NCBI GenBank assembly: GCA_945874195.1
Contig: CAMCFW010000078.1
Location: 1-8,350 of the forward strand
Direction of reading: 5' to 3'
From: Chryseobacterium gleum
GTDB lineage: Bacteria > Bacteroidota > Bacteroidia > UBA10329
Length of the DNA: 8,350 nucleotides
Positions 1 through 6,254 of the stretch are shown piece after piece. The notes under the pieces are model-generated. The model worked only from the letters and a program-made list of their open reading frames with translations. It was not told where the DNA came from and ran no database searches. Position numbers and translations under genes: made by a program. Numbering within the stretch: the first letter of the stretch is position 1; each line of letters opens with the position of its first letter.

Positions 1-1
1 T

Positions 2-1063
2 CCGAAAGGCATATTTCCTTCACAGCGATATCACCCTTATCTGCCTTACAGCCGCGAGGACGATAACCTTTTCTTCACCGCTTCCATAGTTCACATTCTT
101 CAAGGCGTTCAGGCGTTGATGAGTGTTTCCGAAGTAGAATTGACACGTGAGATAAATGCCAATGCGCTCTCCTCCTATTGCTTGTTCAAAAACAAGGATG
201 GGCTGGATACCTTCAATTTTTGGCAGACGAGCCCGAGTCGGCATTTCCCGAATGGCAAATTCATGCATCGCTTCAAGCATTTTCAGATTCCTGATGATGT
301 GGACGATACCGCTTTGGTGTTCCTTACCGAGCATGCAGATAAGGAACGAGTGGGTCGGCTGCGCGAAAAGCTGAAGCAACATTCGAACAAGGCTTACAAG
401 AAGGCCTATAATCCATTGCCGGCCCACCGTGATCTGAAATGTTATTCAACATTCTTCGGAAAGAACATGTACATCGAGTTTGACATTTGCGTGTTGAGCA
501 ATCTTATGCGGGTCATTCTCAGACATTTTAAAGATGAACTGAACGAGTTCGACCACCACACCCTCAAGTTCATCACAGAGGCGATTTTAAATAACGAGCA
601 TAATTCTCACCCGTTCCAAACTGCGCCCAACTACCCGACCACGGAGTTGATTCTGTATCACGTTTCCAGATTGATCCCGTTGCTACCTAACAATGACAGG
701 ACCCTGATAAGCGAGAGGATAGAAAATGACCTGTTGCAGAAGTTAATCTCTGCACAGGGCATGAACAAGGCGATACTCGAAAGCGCCATGCTGAAGCTGA
801 CCGGAAAACTACCCGAGCAGATAGACCGAGGAATGCTGCTCGAATCTGGCGGCTTTATGTCGTATCCAACCATGGTACCTTATGATTTAATTAACGACAA
901 GAAGTTTTTCTTTTTTCACGCAGGAATGATCACGGCATTCGAGAACAGATTGGCACAATCTGTTGCAGACAGGTCATTCTTCCACATCCGATATACAAGT
1001 AAGGCCCTCAATGGGGCCTTACTCTTAGAAAATATGTTGCTTAAGCGGATTATTCAGGCTTAA
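2..1063 (+). CDS. Conserved hypothetical protein with a DxDDTA motif, 5' truncated by the window edge
   Basis: The frame is open from the first complete codon at position 2 to the TAA at 1061-1063, giving 353 visible residues. The true start lies outside the window. A TTG at 116 and an ATG at 119 are in frame, but the residues before them (for example PYSREDDNLFFTASIVHIL) look like real protein, so I treat the gene as truncated. The protein is soluble-looking, with no signal peptide or membrane segment in view. The most distinctive feature is PDDVDDTAL at visible residues 97-105; it contains DVDDTA, which matches the DxDDTA acid motif of class II terpene cyclases. The rest is rich in helices, with a NFWQT-x-PSRHFPNG stretch just before the motif and a H-x-YPTT-x-LILYH-like segment in the C-terminal half. 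From memory this resembles an uncharacterised protein common in Bacteroidota, but I cannot name it. Its last 14 bp overlap the convergent FKBP lipoprotein gene. Confidence 0.85.
   Translation, partial: PKGIFPSQRYHPYLPYSREDDNLFFTASIVHILQGVQALMSVSEVELTREINANALSSYCLFKNKDGLDTFNFWQTSPSRHFPNGKFMHRFKHFQIPDDVDDTALVFLTEHADKERVGRLREKLKQHSNKAYKKAYNPLPAHRDLKCYSTFFGKNMYIEFDICVLSNLMRVILRHFKDELNEFDHHTLKFITEAILNNEHNSHPFQTAPNYPTTELILYHVSRLIPLLPNNDRTLISERIENDLLQKLISAQGMNKAILESAMLKLTGKLPEQIDRGMLLESGGFMSYPTMVPYDLINDKKFFFFHAGMITAFENRLAQSVADRSFFHIRYTSKALNGALLLENMLLKRIIQA
998..1023. other. Perfect 10-bp inverted repeat (hairpin) at the convergent gene ends
   Basis: AGTAAGGCCC at 998-1007 is perfectly complementary to GGGCCTTACT at 1014-1023, with a 6-nt loop TCAATG. 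It lies inside the coding end of the left-hand gene and begins 27 nt past the stop codon of the minus-strand FKBP lipoprotein gene. No run of T follows on either strand, so it is not a classic intrinsic terminator. A 3'-end hairpin that stabilises or delimits the FKBP transcript is the most likely role, but this is inferred from position and pairing only. Confidence 0.5.
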
Positions 1064-1751
1064 GGACTTCAATCAGTTTCACATCGAAGATCAGCACTTC
1101 GTTCGGCCCGATTCCACCTCGTGGATTTCCTTGGCTACCGTAAGCCAGATTACCCGGAATGAACAGTTTGAACTCTGCACCTGGCTTCATCAATTGCAAC
1201 GCTTCGGTCCATCCTGGAATTACGCTTCTTACGTAAAACGTGACCGGCTCATTTCGTTCAATTGAACTATCGAACACTTCACCGCTCAACAATTTTCCTG
1301 TGTAGTGAACTTTTACCTGATCAGCAGATGTTGGAGCTGTTCCTGAACCCTCTTGAAGAACGATGTACTGCAATCCTGACTCGGTGGTCACAACCCCGGC
1401 CTGAGTCTTATTTCCGTTCAGAAATGTTTCGCCAGTAGAAAGGTTTTTTGCAGCCTTATCGTCATTCATCTGTTGGAAGAACTTGCTTACAACCTCTTGG
1501 GCCTGTTCCTGTGTCAATTGTGCCTCGCCACCGTTCAGTGCGTCTGAAAGACCGGCAAGAACCAGTTCGTTGACAAATGAGCTGTCAACTCCTTGTGATT
1601 TGAAATCTGCCACCAGATTAAGTCCGATGGATGTTCCGACAGCATAGCTTGTCGAATCTGCAAAGGTTTTCAGTTCAACTGTCTTTCCCTTGTCTGTATT
1701 ACAGGCTGCGAACATGCCGCCAACCATTACTGCTATAAAAACCTTTTTCAT
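1050..1751 (-). CDS. FKBP-type peptidyl-prolyl cis-trans isomerase, predicted lipoprotein
   Basis: This 233-residue protein should catalyse cis-trans isomerisation of prolyl bonds and help proteins fold in the cell envelope. Residues 1-17 form a lipoprotein signal ending F-A-A-C, with Cys17 as the lipidation site; Phe at -3 is a loose fit to the lipobox. Residues about 28-110 match the helical dimerisation domain of Mip/FkpA-type FKBPs (YAVGTSIGLNL at 36-46). The FKBP domain spans about 125-230. The usual pocket residues are visible: Tyr150, Phe160-Asp161, Phe172, Val177-Ile178, Trp181, Tyr204, Ile214 and Phe222, so the enzyme should be active. The ATG at 1751 follows the stop codon of the upstream FKBP gene by 2 bp, so the two are very likely co-transcribed and translationally coupled. 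No Shine-Dalgarno sequence is seen; the leader is A/T-rich. The gene converges on, and overlaps by 14 bp, the plus-strand gene to its left. Confidence 0.95.
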   Translation of the reverse strand: MKKVFIAVMVGGMFAACNTDKGKTVELKTFADSTSYAVGTSIGLNLVADFKSQGVDSSFVNELVLAGLSDALNGGEAQLTQEQAQEVVSKFFQQMNDDKAAKNLSTGETFLNGNKTQAGVVTTESGLQYIVLQEGSGTAPTSADQVKVHYTGKLLSGEVFDSSIERNEPVTFYVRSVIPGWTEALQLMKPGAEFKLFIPGNLAYGSQGNPRGGIGPNEVLIFDVKLIEVLKPE

Positions 1752-1753
1752 AT

Positions 1754-2350
1754 TTATTTAACTGTTATTAGTTCTACTTCAAAAATCAATGTGGCGAAGG
1801 CCGGAATGCTTCCTCCTGCCCCGCTTTCGCCATAGGCCAGATCGTATGGGATGAAAAGCTCCCATTTATCACCTTCTTTCATCATTGGCAACGCTTCCTG
1901 CCAGCCCTGTATCACTCCGTTGACCGGGAAAGTGGCGGGGCTATTTCTATTCACCGAGCTGTCGAATACGGTTCCATTGATCAATTTTCCATGATAATGG
2001 GTTGTGACCATATCGGTTGGGCGTGGTGACCTGCCATTTCCAACGCTCATGATGCGATACTGCAGACCGCTTTCTGTAACGGTCACATCTTTCCTTTTTG
2101 CGTTTTCAGCCAAAAAGCGAAGGCCTTCTTCCAATACCGGTCCATGTTTTTTGGCCTGAATGTCATTCATGGCGGTTTGCAGAATACCGTTCACATCAGA
2201 GGCAGAGAGTTTCAATTCCTTTTGTGCGAAATGATCGTTCAGCGCATCAGCAAAACTTGTGTGGTCGAACTCCTCAAAGCCTGTTTCTTGCAGGTTTTTG
2301 GCGATATTCAAGCCCAAAGCATAGCCTAATCGTTGTTTCTCGGAGGTCAT
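1754..2350 (-). CDS. FKBP-type peptidyl-prolyl cis-trans isomerase (FklB-like, no signal peptide)
   Basis: From the ATG at 2350 this is a 198-residue prolyl isomerase. Residues about 5-70 form the helical N-terminal dimerisation domain (LGYALGLNIAKNL at 8-20), followed by a short FLAENAKRKDV linker. The FKBP domain spans about 93-196, with pocket residues Tyr119, Phe129-Asp130, Phe141, Val146-Ile147, Trp150, Tyr173, Ile182 and Phe190 all in place. The open frame extends to a TTG at 2404, but that start would lie inside the terminator-like hairpin and would add a basic, non-signal extension unlike family N-termini, so I prefer 2350. There is no signal peptide or lipobox, so a cytoplasmic location is likely, in contrast to the lipoprotein paralogue encoded 2 bp downstream. 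It is the first gene of a two-gene FKBP unit. Any promoter should lie in 2351-2394, where I see no convincing match. Confidence 0.93.
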   Translation of the reverse strand: MTSEKQRLGYALGLNIAKNLQETGFEEFDHTSFADALNDHFAQKELKLSASDVNGILQTAMNDIQAKKHGPVLEEGLRFLAENAKRKDVTVTESGLQYRIMSVGNGRSPRPTDMVTTHYHGKLINGTVFDSSVNRNSPATFPVNGVIQGWQEALPMMKEGDKWELFIPYDLAYGESGAGGSIPAFATLIFEVELITVK

Positions 2351-2389
2351 TGTTCTGATACGCCAATTTCTTGCGAATGCGGCCTTTTC

Positions 2390-2416
2390 AAAATAAGGCT
2401 GCAATATTACAGCCTT
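2390..2416 (-). terminator. Terminator-like hairpin downstream of the GH13 gene
   Basis: Read on the minus strand, AAGGCTG (2416-2410) pairs perfectly with CAGCCTT (2401-2395) around an 8-nt loop. It is followed by AT and then a short TTTT at 2393-2390. It starts 59 nt past the stop codon of the amylase gene and lies before the preferred ATG of the next gene. The short T-run makes it a modest intrinsic terminator. Its position suggests that it separates the secreted-protein operon from the FKBP pair. The other strand also carries TTTT after the stem, but no plus-strand gene ends here. Confidence 0.5.
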
Positions 2417-2475
2417 TTGAGTTATTTGATGAATCCTTTGGTGGAAATAATACTGAACTTACAAACGTGGCCAAG

Positions 2476-5319
2476 CTATCTTGTCAATACCATCATTTTG
2501 GATAGGCGATGTTTATCGGTTGTAATGCTGACGATGTATTGCCCGTTCGAAACGGCTGAACCGTTTTCATCGGTTGCATCCCACATCAACCTATTCAATC
2601 CCGGACGTGATACGCCCTGAGTGAACGACCGAATGATGCGCCCCGTGAGGTCCGTAATCTGAATTGAACGCGCCACATCTCCATTCAATTGATACTCTAT
2701 GAAGGTGTTTCCTGTGCTTGGATTGGGATAGATACGGGTATGCAAAGCGTTGTTCTCTGCCACGGATGATGGTTCTTCGGGTTCAGGAACAAAATCAAGA
2801 TCGGGCACGGGCAAAGGCTGATCTGTGAAAATGTAGTACTTACCCGGTTCATAGAACAAAGTCATGTTGGTCTGATTTACCTGAAGTGGTTCTCCCGTCA
2901 TATAATTGTACCAAGTGCCGGTATGCTGAAAATCCGGGGTCATGTCAAAGCCGAACACATCGAAATTGGCGGTGACGCTTGTGTTCATATCGGGATGCGA
3001 GAGCCACATGCGTTTACCCGTTCCGCCAAGGTCAAGGCCGTAGGTGGTCACGGAATAGACAGGTTGCATGTGTTTCAATTTATTGATGGCACTCCAAGCA
3101 CGATAAAGCCCTTGCCTTGCCTCTTCCCAGAAATAGTTCCAACGGATGGGTTTGGCGGCTGTTCTTGAAACATCGGTTCCAGATGGCCAGAAAATTGAAA
3201 CGTCATAGCCCAACTCCCCGAACTGCCAGATCATTTTCGGACCAGGAACCAAGGTGAACATGGCCGAAGCGGCCTGCATTCTATAAAGTGCTGTTATAGT
3301 GTCTTTACAATCGTAGGGTGGGTTGTTCGAGTTTCCGTAGGTCACATTCTCAAACATCAATCGGTCTTCATCATGGCTTTCCATGTAGCCTATGGCGCGC
3401 GGCATGTTCCATCCTTTTGTCTGGTAGCTCATCTGCCAACCCCAGTCTGAATTGGATTGATAACCCATTGTTGCCTGTTTGAACTGCTCCTGTGCCTTAC
3501 TCCACAACATAATGTTGTTGTTGGCCAGAACAGTTTCCTCTCCATTGTCTCCCAAATGTTCCAATATGACATGAAAATCTGGAGAATAAGACCACATGGT
3601 GTATGCGTAATCGAGCAGAATGTTCACCCTGCCTTGATCATAATTGGTCCAAGCCCCAATGTCCTCGCCACTGTTGGTCTGGGTAAGTCCTTTGGAAAGA
3701 TCGATGCGATAACCGTCAATTTTAAACTCTTCTATCCAATATCGGAAAATACGGTGGAACATCTGTCGCACATACTGACTTTCGTGGTTGAAATCGTATC
3801 CAACGCTGAACGGATGAGTGGCCACTGGATTGAAATAGGGGCTGGTTGCCGCAGGTCGTTTCAAACCCGAATCCCAATATAGTTTCACATACGGATTCCT
3901 ACTGAATGCGTGATTGGGAACAATATCAAGAATCACCGCAATTCCTTGGGCATGACAGGCATCTATGAGTTCCTTCAACTGATCTGCCGGACCATATTTT
4001 TTATCAACTGCGGTAAAGAAGGTCGGGTTATATCCCCACGAATCATTCCCTTCAAACTCAATGACAGGCATGAGTTGAATGGCGTTGATACCAAGGTTTT
4101 TCAGATACGTCAACGAGTCGATCACCGAAGTGTAACTCTTCCGAAACGAGAAGTCGCGGATCAGCAGTTCGTAGATGACAAGGTCTTCTTTCAGTGGTCG
4201 TTGATAGCCGGTGGTCTGCCATTGGTAAGGCTGCATGTCGGTCTCGTAGATCGAGACATTTCCGTGGGTCTCCTCTGGAAATGGAATGAGGTCAGGATAA
4301 ATATTCGGGTTGATGCCTGCATCGCTTCCTTCTTCAAGCACTTTATTGCCATAAGGATCGGCAATCTTGTGTTTTCCGTCCACAAAATATTGGAAGCGGT
4401 ATTCGGTCTGAGGCGTCACATTTGTTAGGGTGATCCAATAGCGTTCGCCATTCACCGAACGATTCATTTGATAGGCCGGATCAACTTCCCAATCAGTAAT
4501 GTCGCCAATTAGGTAAACGAAATCCTTGAACGGGGCCCACAGACACAGCGTGACGCTGGTACTATTGACCACCGTGATCCCAGGCTGAATTCCGCTTGGC
4601 GGATCTTGCGTGATAGGCGGTTGCGACACTACGAAATAGGTGCTATCGGTAATGACATTTCCGCCAGATTCCACTGAATAATGCAAATAATGTTTACCCG
4701 GAACCGATGTGTTGGCACTTGCTGATGCGGAATTTCCTAGACTCTGTCCAATGAGAACACCATCCTGATAAAGATTGATCAATCCGCTGGCATTATTGGT
4801 GCGAACATCAAAGCTGAGTGATGCGCCCTGCGTGACGATCTTTGCATTCACTATTGGATCCATTATAACGGCTTCCAATTCGCTGGCAGACTGAAACACC
4901 GGAATGAAAATGTCGCTTCCGTTGGCGTTCTGGCCTACCTGCGAGCCATTGGCATTTCTGAACACCATCGCCAAGGCTTTTACGCCATCCCAAGTTCCAG
5001 TATTGTAGAAACTTTCAATGTTGATCCCTTTTGTGTGAATTCCACCACCCGCATTGGTCATAAGTTGAGCTGCATCGGTGGCACCCCAAAGACCGACCTG
5101 ATTTTTCCAATCGCCACTATGCTCACTGGTAGATTTTATCAGACCAGTGTGGATATAAACTGGACTCACACCGACCAAAGCTCCATTTCCAAGCGCGCTA
5201 TTGAAGCTAATGGTGATCGAATCATCTACAGTTATGTAGGCAGTGTTTGTCGTTACGACCTGCGCCACGGTTATATTGAAAGCAAACAGAAAAGCAACGG
5301 ACAGGCTTAAAGGCTTCAT
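2476..5319 (-). CDS. Secreted GH13 alpha-amylase-family glycoside hydrolase with T9SS type A sorting domain
   Basis: This 947-residue enzyme should hydrolyse or rearrange alpha-1,4/1,6-glucans such as starch or glycogen outside the cell. A signal peptide (1-19) is probably cut at TVA|Q. Residues about 34-142 form a module shared with the two upstream genes. About 146-232 looks like an Ig-type spacer. About 245-325 is a CBM48/E-set-like domain (WAPFKDFVYLIGDITDW). The GH13 barrel begins near 378. Its motifs are SWGYNP (427-432), DIVPNH (465-470), GYRID with nucleophile Asp540, ILEH with acid/base Glu587 and ESHD with Asp650, so the triad is complete. Region II reads RIDLSKG rather than the classical KH ending, which I recall from Bacteroidota relatives. 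A Pro/Glu-rich linker (836-850) leads to the type A sorting domain (about 862-947: YPNPSTG at 864-870, then a FlgD-like WDATDENG). Substrate preference (amylase, pullulanase or branching activity) cannot be settled from the sequence. It is the third gene of the operon, 23 bp behind its neighbour. Confidence 0.95.
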   Translation of the reverse strand: MKPLSLSVAFLFAFNITVAQVVTTNTAYITVDDSITISFNSALGNGALVGVSPVYIHTGLIKSTSEHSGDWKNQVGLWGATDAAQLMTNAGGGIHTKGINIESFYNTGTWDGVKALAMVFRNANGSQVGQNANGSDIFIPVFQSASELEAVIMDPIVNAKIVTQGASLSFDVRTNNASGLINLYQDGVLIGQSLGNSASASANTSVPGKHYLHYSVESGGNVITDSTYFVVSQPPITQDPPSGIQPGITVVNSTSVTLCLWAPFKDFVYLIGDITDWEVDPAYQMNRSVNGERYWITLTNVTPQTEYRFQYFVDGKHKIADPYGNKVLEEGSDAGINPNIYPDLIPFPEETHGNVSIYETDMQPYQWQTTGYQRPLKEDLVIYELLIRDFSFRKSYTSVIDSLTYLKNLGINAIQLMPVIEFEGNDSWGYNPTFFTAVDKKYGPADQLKELIDACHAQGIAVILDIVPNHAFSRNPYVKLYWDSGLKRPAATSPYFNPVATHPFSVGYDFNHESQYVRQMFHRIFRYWIEEFKIDGYRIDLSKGLTQTNSGEDIGAWTNYDQGRVNILLDYAYTMWSYSPDFHVILEHLGDNGEETVLANNNIMLWSKAQEQFKQATMGYQSNSDWGWQMSYQTKGWNMPRAIGYMESHDEDRLMFENVTYGNSNNPPYDCKDTITALYRMQAASAMFTLVPGPKMIWQFGELGYDVSIFWPSGTDVSRTAAKPIRWNYFWEEARQGLYRAWSAINKLKHMQPVYSVTTYGLDLGGTGKRMWLSHPDMNTSVTANFDVFGFDMTPDFQHTGTWYNYMTGEPLQVNQTNMTLFYEPGKYYIFTDQPLPVPDLDFVPEPEEPSSVAENNALHTRIYPNPSTGNTFIEYQLNGDVARSIQITDLTGRIIRSFTQGVSRPGLNRLMWDATDENGSAVSNGQYIVSITTDKHRLSKMMVLTR

Positions 5320-5342
5320 AAAGGATCCGATTTAGTGTTTGA

Positions 5343-6251
5343 TCAATGATTGATGATCAATCGTTCTTGCATCAAAAGGCCATGCGAACTGCTGATGTTG
5401 GCAATGTAAACACCGTTTCCAAGGACACTGACGTTAAATGGTATGATGTTCTTTCCAAATTTAAGCGGAGCTGCCTGCGTATGCACGGTCTGGCCTATGG
5501 CATTGGTAATATAAAAGATAGCGTTCTTGACATCCTCCAATACACTGATACGAATGATGGCCTCGTCCGTGGCCGGATTGGGTCCGACAAAAAGATCGTA
5601 GGCCAGATCTCTATCCTCAATTCCAACCGTGTTTTTGGTGAATGTCACAAAATCGCAGGGCGAATTGTCGGTGGAATTAATGACCGTTGGATTGGATTTA
5701 CTAACGTTAATGACGAAAATATCTTGACATCCTTGCTGATCACGACCGGAAGCCGATCCATCTTCATTTCTCAAAACCAATCCCAATACATGTACAGGAT
5801 TGGCAGGGTTCAATGGTGCTGAAGCTGTTGTTCCGGTAGAATTAATCTCGGTGCTCACCACGTTCGGATCGCTGTAATAATCTTCCATGATGAACGTCTT
5901 GTTATAGACACCGTTACCCAAATGGGTCATCTCTCCTACTCCATCGTCCTGTGGGCTTTGTCCCCAGTTGCCAACCACATGTTGCCACACATCAGAGGCA
6001 AACGGCACGATCTGATCGGCACAATAATCTTCGGCCGATTGGGCTTGATTTGAACCCCTGTTCTCTGAACAGGCCCCGCTGTGCATATATACCTTTGTTA
6101 CTTGTGCAGGGCCGCCAGCACCATCGCCAAGCAGGTTACAATCAACATTGAACATGTCCTTGGTGTCAATGGTGATTGAAATTTCGGTCTGAGCCCGAAG
6201 TATCAGTGTGGCTGAAAGAAGAGCAGCACTTGAGAGTATGATTTTTTTCAT
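5343..6251 (-). CDS. Small T9SS-secreted protein made of the amylase-associated module plus a sorting domain
   Basis: This 302-residue protein has no recognisable catalytic domain. A signal peptide (1-20) is probably cut at LRA|Q. Residues about 23-182 match the N-terminal module of the GH13 enzyme: VYMHSG (54-59), W89, VGNWG (93-97), DDGVGEMT (102-109), YY (125-126), LRNEDGSASGRD (160-171) and DIFV (177-180). Two loops are longer than in the other copies: residues 60-88, which carry Cys61 and Cys77, and residues 127-152. Further cysteines are Cys38, Cys175 and Cys199. The type A T9SS sorting domain runs from about 217 (VGPNPATDE at 222-230) to the C-terminus. The ATG at 6251 lies 3 bp past the stop of the upstream gene, and the amylase starts 23 bp downstream, so this is the middle gene of the operon. 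I infer a surface or released glycan-binding companion of the amylase; the binding role is not proven by the sequence. Confidence 0.88.
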   Translation of the reverse strand: MKKIILSSAALLSATLILRAQTEISITIDTKDMFNVDCNLLGDGAGGPAQVTKVYMHSGACSENRGSNQAQSAEDYCADQIVPFASDVWQHVVGNWGQSPQDDGVGEMTHLGNGVYNKTFIMEDYYSDPNVVSTEINSTGTTASAPLNPANPVHVLGLVLRNEDGSASGRDQQGCQDIFVINVSKSNPTVINSTDNSPCDFVTFTKNTVGIEDRDLAYDLFVGPNPATDEAIIRISVLEDVKNAIFYITNAIGQTVHTQAAPLKFGKNIIPFNVSVLGNGVYIANISSSHGLLMQERLIINH

Positions 6252-6254
6252 GTT

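Noticed and set aside
20..427. 135-codon minus-strand frame at the left end
   Set aside because: It is antisense to the truncated gene, whose plus frame is open to the edge and has distinctive conserved-looking motifs; the minus product looks like a shadow.
2351..2404. Longer start (TTG at 2404) for the soluble FKBP gene
   Set aside because: It lies inside a terminator-like hairpin, uses a rare start codon and adds a basic stretch that is neither a signal peptide nor typical of the family.
3457..3882. 141-codon plus-strand frame inside the amylase gene
   Set aside because: It is antisense to the GH13 catalytic core (regions II and III); a shadow of the coding frame.
3910..4428. 172-codon open frame on the plus strand inside the amylase gene
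   Set aside because: It is antisense to the GH13 barrel and E-set domain, whose motifs are intact on the other strand; its translation resembles no known protein and has no start context.
5349..5361. Palindrome ATTGAT-G-ATCAAT at the stop of the small secreted protein
   Set aside because: Short, AT-rich, with a 1-nt centre that cannot form a hairpin loop, and no T-run; translation should continue into the amylase 23 bp on.
5346..5822. 158-codon plus-strand frame over the small secreted protein
   Set aside because: It is antisense to the module and sorting domain; no recognisable domain.
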